In this document: positions 8,804-17,800 of the stretch, in pieces | Position numbering within the stretch: the first letter of the stretch is position 1 | Layout: the number at the start of each line of letters is the position of its first letter | Assembly: GCF_022899935.1 (NCBI RefSeq) | Contig: NZ_JALJCJ010000006.1 | Location: 372,001-436,000 of the forward strand | Length of the DNA stretch: 64,000 nt | Reading direction: 5' to 3' | Source of the DNA: Shinella curvata | GTDB taxonomy: Bacteria; Pseudomonadota; Alphaproteobacteria; Rhizobiales; Rhizobiaceae | Translations under genes and position numbers: made by a program | Notes under the pieces: model-generated | Told to the model about the DNA's origin: nothing | The model's database searches: none | What the model saw: only the letters and a program-made list of their open reading frames with translations

Positions 8804-11461
8804 TCACTCCGCGGCGGCTGCAAGGCATCCATCGACGACCCCCCTGATCTCGGCGCGGCAGGAGCCGCAATTGGTTCCGGCATTGAGCGCCTTGCCGACG
8901 GCCTCGACGCTATGGCAGCCGCCGCGCACGGCGGCGACGATCTGATTGACGCCGACGCCGAAGCAGGAACAGACGGTGGCGCCGGGATCCGGCTTGTCCG
9001 CGCCCGGACGGCCGGCGACGAGCGCGAAGCGCTTGCGCAGGTTGGCGTGTTCGGCGGTCAATTGCGCAATCGCCCAGTTGCGGGCGACAGCGACGGGCTC
9101 ACGCGCCAGGAAAAAGGCGACGAGAAGCCGCGTACCATCGAAGAAGGCGAGCCTGACATCACCGGTCTGCGCATCCGCATAGCCGAGCGGCTCGACACCA
9201 TCGGGTATGGCGAAGGTGCGGCGGCACCAGTCCGCCCAGTGTTCAGCCGGCGCGGTAAAGGCCAGTTCCAGCCGCCAGCCGCCGTCGGCCTTGGCGAGCG
9301 CCCAGTAGGCAGCATCCGGCATGGCCGGCTTCGCCTGCGAGACGGCGAAAGCATAGTGCTGCGCCTTGAACCGGCGGGCAGCGACGGCAACATTCTTCGA
9401 GGCGGGCTGGCCGGAAAAACGGTCGACGATGGAGGGTACAACGGCATCGATACGAGCCTTGGCGGCAAACTGGTCGTTCCAGTGCATGGGGGCGAAGATG
9501 CTGCCGCGCGCCTGGCGCTCGGTGATCAACGCACGCACCACGGCGCTGCCCAGCGGGCTCTCGATCTCGACCAGACCGGCATTGCCGACGCCGATCTCGA
9601 TGGCATCACGCGGATGCAGCTCGGCGAAGGGCTCGGCGATGTGGGACGACAGGCGTGCGCTTTTGCCCGTGCGCGTCATGGTGTGCCACTGGTCGCGGAT
9701 ACGGCCAGTGTTCAGCGTGAAAGGATAGTCGGGATTGGTGCGGTCGGTCTCTGCCGGCTCAACGGCGATGAAACGGGCCTTGCCATCCGCGTGGTAGAAA
9801 CCGCCATCGGCGAAGAAGCGTGTTTCCATGCTCACCTGCCCCGCCGGCTGCGGCCATTGGAAGGGGGTAAGCGCATCATACGTATGATGCCCGATGCCTT
9901 GATGGATGCCGATGTCGAAATCCCGGCTTCCGGCGTTCTCGAAGGCCGAGAGAGCGGCATGTTCGGAGAAGATTTCCGCTGGTGTTTCATAGGCGAAAGC
10001 ATCGGCAAAACCCATGCGATGTGCGACTTCGGCGAGCTGCCACCAATCCGCCCGCGCTGCACCAGGTGCTGCAAGGAAGGCGCGCTGGCGGGAAATGCGG
10101 CGCTCGGAATTGGTGACGGTCCCGCTCTTCTCCCCCCAGCCAAGCGACGGCAACAGGACATGGGCGTGGCGTGCTGTGTCCGTCTCCTTCAGGATGTCGG
10201 AGACGACGACAAAGTGACAGGCCTTGATCGCAGCCTCGACGGCACCGGCATCGGGCATCGAGACCACGGGATTGGTCGCCATGATCCACAGCGCCTTGAT
10301 GCGCCCGTCCGCCACGGCCTGAAAGAGATCGACGGCCTTGAGGCCCGGCTTTTCCGCGATAACGGGCGAGGCCCAGAAGCGCTGCACCCGGTCGCGGTCC
10401 TCCGCGCTTTCGATGGCCATATGGGCGGCCAGCATGTTGGCGAGCCCGCCGACCTCGCGGCCGCCCATGGCGTTGGGCTGCCCCGTCAATGAGAACGGCC
10501 CCATGCCCGGCTTTCCGATCCGGCCGGTGGCGAGGTGGCAATTGAGGATGGCGTTGACCTTGTCGGTTCCGGACGAGGACTGGTTGACGCCCTGGCTGTA
10601 GCAGGTCACGATCTTCTTGGTCGTCGTGAACAGGCGGTAGAATTCGCGAAGCTGCATGGCCGGAAGCCCAGTCCGTTCGAGCACGTCGCCAAAGGAAACG
10701 CCCGCCGCCATCGCGAAGGCTTCGGCAAAACCTGACGTATGCGCCGCCACATAGTTCTGGTCGACGGCATTGTTCGAGACGAGATGCGCAAACAGGCCGA
10801 CGAACAGCGCCACATCCGTATCGGGGCGGATGGCGAGGTGCAGGTCGGCGATATCGGCCGTCATAGTACGGCGCGGATCGATGACGACGACCTTCATGCC
10901 CGGACGCCGCTCTTTGGCCGCGGCAAGGCGTTGGTAGAGCACGGGATGGCACCAGGCCAAGTTGGAACCGGTCAGGATAACGAGATCGGCAAGCTCCAGG
11001 TCCTCGTAGGTCCCCGGCACCGTATCAGAGCCGAAGGCGCGGCGATGGCCGGCGACGGAGGAGGACATGCAGAGCCGGGAATTCGTGTCGATATTGGCCG
11101 AGCCGAAAAAACCCTTCATCAGCTTGTTGGCGACGTAGTAATCCTCCGTCAGCAGCTGGCCGGAGACATAGAACGCCACGGACTCGGGGCCGTGCCCGGC
11201 AATCGCAGCGGAAAACTTTGCCGCGACAAGGTCGAGCGCGCTGTCCCAGGACGCCGGTTCGCCACCGATCTCGGGATGCAGGATACGGCCGTCGAGATCA
11301 ATCGTCTCGGCAAGCGCCGAGCCCTTCGAGCAGAGCCGGCCGTAGTTCGACGGATGGTCCGGATCGCCCTTGACGGAGACGACACCGCCGTCTCCAACCG
11401 TCGCGATGACGCCGCAGCCGACGCCACAATAGGGGCAGGTTGTCTTGACCGCCTGTTCCAT
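8804..11461 (-). CDS. nasA: Assimilatory nitrate reductase, large catalytic subunit NasA
   Basis: The 885-residue molybdoenzyme reduces nitrate to nitrite in the cytoplasm. It opens with a 4Fe-4S cysteine motif (CPYCGVGCGV, residues 6-15), followed by the bis-MGD oxidoreductase domains. Near the C-terminus (about residues 830-880) there is a BFD-like 2Fe-2S domain (CSCFGVGVNQI ... NCGSC), as in NasA enzymes that take electrons from ferredoxin, flavodoxin or an NADH partner. The start ATG lies right behind the nirD stop (11463-11465). No separate NasB-type diaphorase is visible, so the electron donor is not encoded here. Confidence 0.96.
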   Translation of the reverse strand: MEQAVKTTCPYCGVGCGVIATVGDGGVVSVKGDPDHPSNYGRLCSKGSALAETIDLDGRILHPEIGGEPASWDSALDLVAAKFSAAIAGHGPESVAFYVSGQLLTEDYYVANKLMKGFFGSANIDTNSRLCMSSSVAGHRRAFGSDTVPGTYEDLELADLVILTGSNLAWCHPVLYQRLAAAKERRPGMKVVVIDPRRTMTADIADLHLAIRPDTDVALFVGLFAHLVSNNAVDQNYVAAHTSGFAEAFAMAAGVSFGDVLERTGLPAMQLREFYRLFTTTKKIVTCYSQGVNQSSSGTDKVNAILNCHLATGRIGKPGMGPFSLTGQPNAMGGREVGGLANMLAAHMAIESAEDRDRVQRFWASPVIAEKPGLKAVDLFQAVADGRIKALWIMATNPVVSMPDAGAVEAAIKACHFVVVSDILKETDTARHAHVLLPSLGWGEKSGTVTNSERRISRQRAFLAAPGAARADWWQLAEVAHRMGFADAFAYETPAEIFSEHAALSAFENAGSRDFDIGIHQGIGHHTYDALTPFQWPQPAGQVSMETRFFADGGFYHADGKARFIAVEPAETDRTNPDYPFTLNTGRIRDQWHTMTRTGKSARLSSHIAEPFAELHPRDAIEIGVGNAGLVEIESPLGSAVVRALITERQARGSIFAPMHWNDQFAAKARIDAVVPSIVDRFSGQPASKNVAVAARRFKAQHYAFAVSQAKPAMPDAAYWALAKADGGWRLELAFTAPAEHWADWCRRTFAIPDGVEPLGYADAQTGDVRLAFFDGTRLLVAFFLAREPVAVARNWAIAQLTAEHANLRKRFALVAGRPGADKPDPGATVCSCFGVGVNQIVAAVRGGCHSVEAVGKALNAGTNCGSCRAEIRGVVDGCLAAAAE

Positions 11462-11462
11462 C

Positions 11463-11792
11463 CTATTCGGCCGCCACCATCAGGCTTTCAAGCGCGATGA
11501 ACAGCGCGCCGCCGTCATTCTTCAGCGCGATGGTCTTCACCGCACCCTCGTCCGCGCCGAGCGCCTTGCCGGTCTCCAGCGAGATCACCCAGTTGTGCAG
11601 CGGGCAGGTCACGGCCTTGGCATGGACGATGCCTTGCGAGAGTGGCCCGCCCTTGTGCGGGCAATGGTCCTCGATGGCAAAAACCTCGTTTTCCGCGGTG
11701 CGGAACACGGCGATCTTGCCCTGCGGAGTTTTCACGCAGCGCGCGCCGCGCAGCGGAATGTCGGCAATGTTTCCGATGGCAAACCAGTTCAT
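11463..11792 (-). CDS. nirD: Nitrite reductase small subunit NirD
   Basis: The 109-residue protein has a Rieske-like fold with CPHKGGPLSQG and CPLHNW, the places of the two Cys/His ligand pairs. It is the small partner of NirB. The start used is the ATG at 11790-11792, 10 bp after nirB with GGAGC before it; the same frame stays open to 11987 inside nirB, but that part is out-of-frame nirB sequence. It is co-transcribed with nirB and nasA. Confidence 0.94.
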   Translation of the reverse strand: MNWFAIGNIADIPLRGARCVKTPQGKIAVFRTAENEVFAIEDHCPHKGGPLSQGIVHAKAVTCPLHNWVISLETGKALGADEGAVKTIALKNDGGALFIALESLMVAAE

Positions 11793-11802
11793 GTCCGAGC
11801 TC

Positions 11803-14253
11803 CTATTCCGCTGCCTGTCCGTAGCCGATGCTCGCCATCGGCAGGAATTCATGTTTGTCCTTGCCGGAGACACGCTCCGACCAGGGATCGACCTGGGCGA
11901 ATTTCTGGGAGAAGACGAAACGGTCATAATAGGCCTTGCGCTTGCCGGCATCGCCGATGATCTGACGGCGGATCTCATCGAGACCAATGCGTTTCGCCCA
12001 TTTGTAGATGCGCTCGAGATAACGCGCCTGCTCGCGATACATCTGCGTCAGCGCCACGATATGCTCCAGCGCCTCGTCCTCGCTCTTCACCAAGCCGAGC
12101 ACTTCCGTACCCTTGATGTCGAGGCCCGCCGCACCCGCGAAATGGATCTCGAAACCGCTGTCGACGCAGATCACGCCGATATCCTTGCAGGTCGCTTCCG
12201 CGCAGTTGCGCGGACAGCCGGAGACGGCGAGCTTCAGCTTGGCCGGCGTCCACGAGCCCCACATGAACTTTTCGATACGGATGCCAAGACCGGTCGAATC
12301 CTGCGTGCCGAAGCGGCACCAGTCGGAACCGACACAGGTTTTGACCGTACGCAGGCCTTTCGCGTAAGCCTGCCCCGAGATGAAGCCGGCCTTGCCGAGA
12401 TCGGCCCAGACGGCCGGCAGGTCTTCCTTCTCGATGCCGAGCAGGTCGATGCGCTGGCCGCCGGTGACCTTCACCAGAGGAATCTCGAACTTGTCGACCA
12501 CATCGGCGATGGCGCGCAGTTCACCGGAATTGGTGACCCCACCCCACATGCGCGGCACGACGGAATAGGTGCCGTCCTTCTGGATATTGGCGTGCACACG
12601 CTCGTTGATGAAGCGCGACTGGTAATCGTCGGCATAGTCGTCCGGCCAGTCACAGACGAGGTAGTAGTTCAGCGCCGGGCGGCACTTGGCGCAGCCGCAG
12701 GAGGTCTTCCATTCCAGCTCCTGCATGACCGCCGGAATGGTCTTCAGCCCCTTCGCCTTGATCAGGCGGCGCACATCGTCATGGCCGAGGTCGGTGCAGC
12801 GGCACATCGGCTGGACGGCGGCGGGATTGTAGCTGTCACCGAGCGTCAGCGTCATCAGCTGCTCGACCAAGCCGGTGCAGGAACCGCAGGAGGCCGATGC
12901 CTTGGTGTGGGCGCGCACCTCGTCGAGCGCGGTCAGGCCCTTTTCCGTTATGGTCGAGACGATCCTGCCCTTGCAGACGCCGTTGCAGCCGCAGATTTCC
13001 GCATCATCCGGCAAGGCTGCAACGGCCGCCATAGGGTCCAGCGGAGCGCCCCCCTGATAGGCCTGGCCGAAGATCAGCGTCTCGCGCATTTCGGAAATGT
13101 CGGTCTGCTTCTTCTTCAGATCATTGAACCAGGCGCCATCGGCGGTTTCGCCATAGAGTACCGTGCCGATGATCTTGTTGCCCTTCAGCACCAGCCGCTT
13201 GTAGACGCCGGCCGAGGCATCGCGCAGCACGATCTCCTCGCGATCGTCGCCATCGGCGAAATCACCGAGCGAAAAGAGCTCGATGCCCGTCACCTTCAGC
13301 TTGGTCGGCGTGTCCGAATGCACGAAGCTCGCACCCTGCTCGCCGGCAAGATGCGAAGCCGCGACACGCGCCATTTCGTAGAGCGGTGCGACGAGGCCAT
13401 AGACCATGCCGCCGACCTCAGCGCATTCGCCGAGTGCCCAGATGCTGCCGTCGGAGGTCTGCATGCCGTGATCCACAACGATGCCGCGGTTGATGGCGAG
13501 CCCTGCCTCCCTGGCAAGTCCGACGCTCGGACGGATGCCGACGGCCATGACGACCAGCGTCGCCGGGATGATGCGGCCATCCTCCAGTTCGATACCCTCG
13601 ACCTTGCCGTTGCCAACAATGGCCCTGGTATTGGCCTTGCAGAGGACCTTGATACCGCGCCCTTCCAGTTCCTTCTGCAGCAGATAGCCGGCGGCCGGAT
13701 CTAGCTGGCGGTCCATCAGCGTCGGCATGACATGGAGCACGGTGACATCCATGCCGCGACCGGCAAGGCCGGCGGCGGCTTCGAGGCCGAGCAGGCCACC
13801 ACCGATGACGACGGCCTTTTCGCGCGACTGGGCGGCGAGCAGCATGGCCTGCACGTCATCGAGATCGCGGTAGGTGATGACGCCGGGCAGGTCCTTGCCC
13901 GGCACCGGCAGGATGAAGGGCACCGAGCCGGTGGCGATAACCAGCTTGTCGTAGCTCTCGGTCACGCCGTGATCGGATGTCACCGTCCTGGCATCGCGGT
14001 CGATGGCGACGATGCGGTGGCCCTTGTAGAGCGTGATGCCGTGCTTGATGTACCAGCCGTCGCCATGGATGATGATCTCTTCATAATCCTTCTCGCCCGA
14101 CAGCACCGGCGAGAGCATGATGCGGTCGTAGTTGACGCGCGGCTCGGCGTTGAAAATGGTGACCGCGTATTGGCCCGGGGCCTTTTCGAGGAGGTGCTCC
14201 AGCATGCGCCCTGGCGCCATGCCATTGCCGATGATGACGAGTTTCTCGGTCAT
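11803..14253 (-). CDS. nirB: Assimilatory nitrite reductase [NAD(P)H] large subunit NirB
   Basis: The 816-residue cytoplasmic enzyme reduces nitrite to ammonium with six electrons. Residues 1-~300 form the FAD/NAD(P)H module (VIIGNGMAPGRMLEHLLE, later VVIGGGLLGLEAAAGL). BFD-like 2Fe-2S cysteines follow (CGCNGVCKGRI and a second CGCAKCRP region). The C-terminal half holds the siroheme/4Fe-4S domain, with CVGSDWCRFG and the SGCPRNCAEATCKD ligand motif. Its length matches the family. It lies between the nitrate transporter gene and nirD with very short spacers. Confidence 0.97.
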   Translation of the reverse strand: MTEKLVIIGNGMAPGRMLEHLLEKAPGQYAVTIFNAEPRVNYDRIMLSPVLSGEKDYEEIIIHGDGWYIKHGITLYKGHRIVAIDRDARTVTSDHGVTESYDKLVIATGSVPFILPVPGKDLPGVITYRDLDDVQAMLLAAQSREKAVVIGGGLLGLEAAAGLAGRGMDVTVLHVMPTLMDRQLDPAAGYLLQKELEGRGIKVLCKANTRAIVGNGKVEGIELEDGRIIPATLVVMAVGIRPSVGLAREAGLAINRGIVVDHGMQTSDGSIWALGECAEVGGMVYGLVAPLYEMARVAASHLAGEQGASFVHSDTPTKLKVTGIELFSLGDFADGDDREEIVLRDASAGVYKRLVLKGNKIIGTVLYGETADGAWFNDLKKKQTDISEMRETLIFGQAYQGGAPLDPMAAVAALPDDAEICGCNGVCKGRIVSTITEKGLTALDEVRAHTKASASCGSCTGLVEQLMTLTLGDSYNPAAVQPMCRCTDLGHDDVRRLIKAKGLKTIPAVMQELEWKTSCGCAKCRPALNYYLVCDWPDDYADDYQSRFINERVHANIQKDGTYSVVPRMWGGVTNSGELRAIADVVDKFEIPLVKVTGGQRIDLLGIEKEDLPAVWADLGKAGFISGQAYAKGLRTVKTCVGSDWCRFGTQDSTGLGIRIEKFMWGSWTPAKLKLAVSGCPRNCAEATCKDIGVICVDSGFEIHFAGAAGLDIKGTEVLGLVKSEDEALEHIVALTQMYREQARYLERIYKWAKRIGLDEIRRQIIGDAGKRKAYYDRFVFSQKFAQVDPWSERVSGKDKHEFLPMASIGYGQAAE

Positions 14254-14268
14254 AGTCTTTCCTTGCGA

Positions 14269-15495
14269 TTATGCTGCGACGGCAGAGACGGAGGGGCGCT
14301 CCATCTGGCGGATGGAGAGGTGCATCCAGATCAGCGAGACGGCGACGACGGCGAAGAGCAGCAGGAAACAGCTCGACCAGAGGCCCGTCGCATCCTTAAG
14401 CAGACCGAAGGCGATGGGCAGGATGAAGCCGCCGAGACCACCGACCATGCCGACGATGCCGCCGACCGGGCCGACGCTATCGGGATAATAGGCCGGGATA
14501 TGCTTGTAGACGGCAGCCTTGCCGAGGCTCATGACGAAGCCGAGCACGAAGACCACGACGATGAAGACGGCGGGCGTGATGCCTGATGGCAGCGCCAGGA
14601 TGAGCGTTGCGACGGCCGAGACCGCGAACATGCAATACATAACGGAGCGAGCGCCCTTGCGGTCCGAAAGCATGCCGCCAAGCGCGCGGAAAATGCTGCC
14701 GGGAATGGAATAGGCGGCAGCGACCATGCCGGCGGTGGCGATGTCGAAGCCGTAGACGCCGACGAGGTAACGCGGCAGCCAGAGCGCTAGAGCGACGAAG
14801 CCGCCGAAAGCGAAGAAATAGTAGAGCGAAAAACGCCAGACCTGGGCCTTCTTCAGGGGGGCAAATTCCTCCCGCAGGCTGCGCTTCGGCGCCTTGCCGT
14901 CACGACGGCTCTTGAAAGCCGGATCGTCGCTCGTCGTGAACCAGAAGAGGCAGGCCGTGAGGATCAGCGCAGCCGGCCAGATTTCCGCAACCATCTGCCA
15001 GCCGGCCGCGACCAGCACGAAGGGCGCGACGAATTTCGTGAGCGCCGCACCGACATTGCCCGCTCCGAAGATGCCGAGCACCGTACCCTGCTTTTCCGCC
15101 GGGAAGAACGGTGAGACATAGGCAACACCCACGGCGAAGGAGCCTCCGGCAAGCCCGACGCCCAGACCGGCAAGCAGCATCTGCGGGAAGGTCGTGGCAT
15201 GCGACAGCAGGAGCGTCGACAGCGCCGCCGCCAGCATGGTCAGCGTATAGACGAGGCGGCCGCCGAAGCGCGGCGTCCAGACGCCAAGCAGGATGCGCAC
15301 CAACGACCCGGTCAGGATCGGCGTGCCGACGAGAAGACCGAACTGCGCTTCCGACAGGCCGAGGTCTTCCTTGATGCGGATGCCGATGATCGCGAAGATC
15401 GTCCAGACGGCAAAACAGATGGTAAAGGCAAAGGTGGACATCCAGAGCGCGATGGCGGGTTCGCGCGGGGATGAGGACTGCTTGATCTCAGACAT
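14269..15495 (-). CDS. narK: Nitrate/nitrite transporter, MFS NNP family (NarK/NrtP/NasA type)
   Basis: The 408-residue polytopic inner-membrane protein has the glycine-rich nitrate signature around GLGVGLAGGSFAVGV and about 12 predicted membrane segments. The start is the ATG at 15493-15495, preceded by GGAGAAG, giving MSEIKQSSSPREPAIALW. The frame remains open upstream through the leader RNA, which is why a longer version is rejected. As the first gene of the nitrate operon, just past the leader terminator, it would import nitrate for NasA. Confidence 0.94.
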   Translation of the reverse strand: MSEIKQSSSPREPAIALWMSTFAFTICFAVWTIFAIIGIRIKEDLGLSEAQFGLLVGTPILTGSLVRILLGVWTPRFGGRLVYTLTMLAAALSTLLLSHATTFPQMLLAGLGVGLAGGSFAVGVAYVSPFFPAEKQGTVLGIFGAGNVGAALTKFVAPFVLVAAGWQMVAEIWPAALILTACLFWFTTSDDPAFKSRRDGKAPKRSLREEFAPLKKAQVWRFSLYYFFAFGGFVALALWLPRYLVGVYGFDIATAGMVAAAYSIPGSIFRALGGMLSDRKGARSVMYCMFAVSAVATLILALPSGITPAVFIVVVFVLGFVMSLGKAAVYKHIPAYYPDSVGPVGGIVGMVGGLGGFILPIAFGLLKDATGLWSSCFLLLFAVVAVSLIWMHLSIRQMERPSVSAVAA

Positions 15496-15551
15496 GGCTT
15501 CTCCGAGGCCCGACAAGGTCGTGCCGCTCCATCTTGGGGGTGAAAAACAAA

Positions 15552-15616
15552 AAGCCGCTGGCCAGGCACATGCTGCACGGTCACGTCCGTACACGCAGAA
15601 TCCTGATCAGCGGCTT
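15552..15616 (-). terminator. Conditional terminator in the narK leader
   Basis: On the minus-strand transcript a 9-bp perfect stem AAGCCGCTG/CAGCGGCTT (15608-15616 with 15552-15560) continues through shorter helices, including an apical GTACGG/CCGTGC stem (15575-15592), and is followed by TTTTTGTTTTT (15543-15553). It lies between the sigma54-type promoter and narK. Its 5' arm overlaps the second ANTAR hairpin, so the two structures exclude each other. Confidence 0.85.
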
Positions 15617-15645
15617 TGCTGGTGAGGCGCCCGTCGTTGGACGCC
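15608..15645 (-). ncRNA. ANTAR (NasT)-binding two-hairpin antiterminator leader
   Basis: The transcript can fold hairpin P1 GGCGTCC-AACGAC-GGGCGCC (15626-15645, 7 bp including one G-T pair) and, after a 4-nt linker, P2 CAGC-AAAGCC-GCTG (15608-15621). Both six-base loops have A at position 1 and G at position 4, the established ANTAR-target signature. The 3' half of P2 (CCGCTG) is also the 5' arm of the terminator, as expected for antitermination by stabilising P2. nasT, encoding an ANTAR protein, lies 1.4 kb upstream on the same strand. Confidence 0.85.
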
Positions 15646-15677
15646 GATTTCGTGGCCTTGAGGCCTAATCACTTAAA

Positions 15678-15693
15678 AGCAATCGGCATGCCA
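15678..15693 (-). promoter_or_regulatory. Sigma54 (RpoN) -24/-12 promoter of the nitrate operon
   Basis: TGGCATGCCGATTGCT matches TGGCACG-N4-TTGCW with one mismatch and has exactly 10 bases between the GG and GC elements. A start near 15667 would begin the transcript about 22 nt before ANTAR hairpin P1. It implies NtrC-type nitrogen control in addition to nitrate control. Confidence 0.8.
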
Positions 15694-15765
15694 GTTTTTC
15701 AAGTTATTGTTTTAAAAAGAATAAATAAGACATAAGCCCGGAACACCTGACTGGCGGCTCTCACT

Positions 15766-15794
15766 CTGTGCAACGCAAAGCCAATTTTGTGCAG
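15766..15794. promoter_or_regulatory. Possible NtrC enhancer site(s)
   Basis: On the minus strand two TGCAC half-sites lie about two helical turns apart (CTGCACAAAATTGG and GTTGCACAG), some 75-100 bp upstream of the sigma54 promoter. NtrC sites have the form TGCAC(C)-N-GGTGCA; neither half is completed, so this is a weak candidate. No other gene occupies the 15496-15817 gap. Confidence 0.35.
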
Positions 15795-15817
15795 CGCGCA
15801 TAAATTAAGCGCCGGAT

Positions 15818-17032
15818 TCAACCGGTGGATTGGGAGGCGATATAGGCTTCCACATCGTCTGGGTCGAAGCGCCCGCCATCGAAGAACCCGTCCGGCCCGA
15901 GTGTCAGGGCACCGGATGAACCGACCGGCGTCGCAGCGGTCAAGGCGCCCTCGACCTTGGCGCTTGCGGACGGCATGGCTATCCCGAGCCCCTTCAGCGC
16001 GGCGCGGTAGAGATCCGGCCGATAGGTTTCCGCCGCGATGCGCTGGCGCTCGGCGGTATGCTCGATCTGCCGCCAACGGATCATCTGGGTGTAGAACCAC
16101 AGAGCGTGGCTCTTCCAGGGGAAGGTTGCGGCCTTGGCGTTCGGCACAAAGAAATCGCTGATGGACTGCACCACTCCGCCGCCGACCGGCAAATTGCCCC
16201 CGAGCGCCGGCAGAAGCAGCTCCACATCCCGCCCGACATAGGCGGATTTTGCCAGAAGCTTCGCAAGCGCCTCGTGATTGTCCGGGCGGGCACACCAGAG
16301 CGACGCCTGATGCAGGGCAACCAGCAGCGCCGCCATCGCTTCCGGGTTTGCCTCACCCCAGCGTGCATTGACGCCAAGCACTTTTTCCGGGCTCGACCGC
16401 CAGATCGCCGCCTTGACGGTCGCAAGATGCCCGCCGCGGCGAAGCACGCCAAAGGTGTTCCAGGGCTCGCCCGCGCAATAGCCGTCGATGACGTTCCCGG
16501 CGAGCGCATCGCCCATATCGGGCGGCGGCAGCACGAGGATCTCCATATCGCGATCCGGATCGATGCCACTCGCCGCCAGCCAGTAGCGCAGTTCGTAATT
16601 GTGCCCGGAATAGGGATGCACGACACCGAAGCGCAACGGCGCCGTTTTCCGAGCATCGATGGCCTTGCGCAGCGCCACACCATTCCTGTGCGCATCAAGA
16701 TCCATCGTCGCGCCATGCTCCGCCATCGCGTGCCAGAGCGCCGCCGACACCGTCACCGCATTGCCGCCGAGACCGAGCGCCATCGGCACGATCATCTCGG
16801 GGGCGGGAACGTTGAGGCCGAGATTGCCGGCGATCGGCATGGGCCCGAGGATATGCGCGACGTCGATATGGCGCACGGCAAGCCGGTCGCGGATGCTCGC
16901 CCAGGAACGCTCGCGCACCAGCGTGAGGTCGATCGCCTGCTCCTCGGCGAAGCCCATTTCGCGGGCGACGACCAGAAGCGCGCTGTCGAGCAGCGGCACG
17001 AAGCCGGCGGTGATGGCGTGGCGCGTCGTCAT
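15818..17032 (-). CDS. nasS: Nitrate/nitrite sensor NasS (NrtA/CmpA-like, cytoplasmic)
   Basis: The 404-residue protein resembles the nitrate-binding proteins NrtA and CmpA but starts directly with MTTRHAITAGFVPLLDSA and has no signal peptide, the hallmark of NasS. In known NasS-NasT pairs, nitrate- or nitrite-free NasS sequesters the ANTAR protein and ligand binding frees it. The start overlaps the nasT stop by ATGA, so the pair is translationally coupled. It lies directly upstream of the regulated leader. Confidence 0.92.
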   Translation of the reverse strand: MTTRHAITAGFVPLLDSALLVVAREMGFAEEQAIDLTLVRERSWASIRDRLAVRHIDVAHILGPMPIAGNLGLNVPAPEMIVPMALGLGGNAVTVSAALWHAMAEHGATMDLDAHRNGVALRKAIDARKTAPLRFGVVHPYSGHNYELRYWLAASGIDPDRDMEILVLPPPDMGDALAGNVIDGYCAGEPWNTFGVLRRGGHLATVKAAIWRSSPEKVLGVNARWGEANPEAMAALLVALHQASLWCARPDNHEALAKLLAKSAYVGRDVELLLPALGGNLPVGGGVVQSISDFFVPNAKAATFPWKSHALWFYTQMIRWRQIEHTAERQRIAAETYRPDLYRAALKGLGIAMPSASAKVEGALTAATPVGSSGALTLGPDGFFDGGRFDPDDVEAYIASQSTG

Positions 17033-17631
17033 TGCGTCCCTCCGGGATCGAGCAGGCTGGCCGCGGTGACGAGGCTCTGGGCGATCTCGACGATCTTGCG
17101 GTTCTGGTTCATCGCCGTGCGGCGCAGCAGCGCATAGGCCTCGTCTTCCGAAAGCCCGCGCGAGCGCATCAGCAGCCCCTTGGCGCGATCGATCACTTTA
17201 CGGTTTTCAAGCTCGCCGCGCGTTTCCTCGAGTTCCCGGTTGAGCCTGGAGAATGCATTGAAGCGGCTGATCGCCATTTTCAGGATCGGCCGCACCCGCT
17301 CCTGCTTCAATCCGTCGACGATATAGGCCGAAACGCCAGCCTCGACCGCCGCCTCGATGGAGGCTTCGTCTGATCTGTCGACAAACATGGCAATGGGGCG
17401 TTTTACGGCGCGGGAAAGCTGGAACATGCTTTCCAGCATATCGCGATTGGGGTTTTCGAGGTCGATGACGATGACATCGGGGTTGAGGTCGGCGATGCGG
17501 CGCGCGAGGCCGTGCATGATATCGATGACCGTGACCTGGTCATAACCGGCATCGCGCAGCCCTTCTTCGATGATAGCGGCCCGGATCCGATTCTCGTCGA
17601 TAACCAGTACGTTCAGTCCGCTCGGTTTCAT
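17029..17631 (-). CDS. nasT: ANTAR-domain antiterminator NasT
   Basis: The 200-residue protein has an N-terminal receiver-like domain (LNVLVIDENRIRAAIIEEGL) and a C-terminal ANTAR RNA-binding domain (KVIDRAKGLLMRSRGLSEDEAYALLRRTAMNQN, about residues 135-185, written here as the region's borders KVIDRAKGLL and LLRRTAMN). The start is the ATG at 17629-17631; an upstream in-frame extension to 17742 is not supported. It should bind the two-hairpin leader at 15608-15645 and allow read-through into narK-nirBD-nasA-cysG. Confidence 0.94.
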   Translation of the reverse strand: MKPSGLNVLVIDENRIRAAIIEEGLRDAGYDQVTVIDIMHGLARRIADLNPDVIVIDLENPNRDMLESMFQLSRAVKRPIAMFVDRSDEASIEAAVEAGVSAYIVDGLKQERVRPILKMAISRFNAFSRLNRELEETRGELENRKVIDRAKGLLMRSRGLSEDEAYALLRRTAMNQNRKIVEIAQSLVTAASLLDPGGTQ

Positions 17632-17800
17632 CCATCCACCGCATTGCCGTCGTCTAGACCCCATTGCACATGCGTCAAGCGGCCCGCGAAAGCAAGCGCC
17701 TCGTGCCCGTGCAGGGCCTGACCGGACGGTCGAGTACTTCAACCGGCCTCAGCGTGATAATGGCGAACCCGCAATGCCGATGCAGTCAAACACCGCGTGA

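Noticed and set aside
11497-13704. 735-codon plus-strand frame opposite nirB
   Set aside because: It is antisense to nirB, whose motifs are complete; the frame has no ribosome site or domain.
15575-15592. Hairpin GTACGG-ACGTGA-CCGTGC first taken as the second ANTAR hairpin
   Set aside because: Its loop has T, not G, at position 4 and lies 33 nt from P1. The better P2 is CAGC-AAAGCC-GCTG next to P1; this hairpin is the tip of the terminator.
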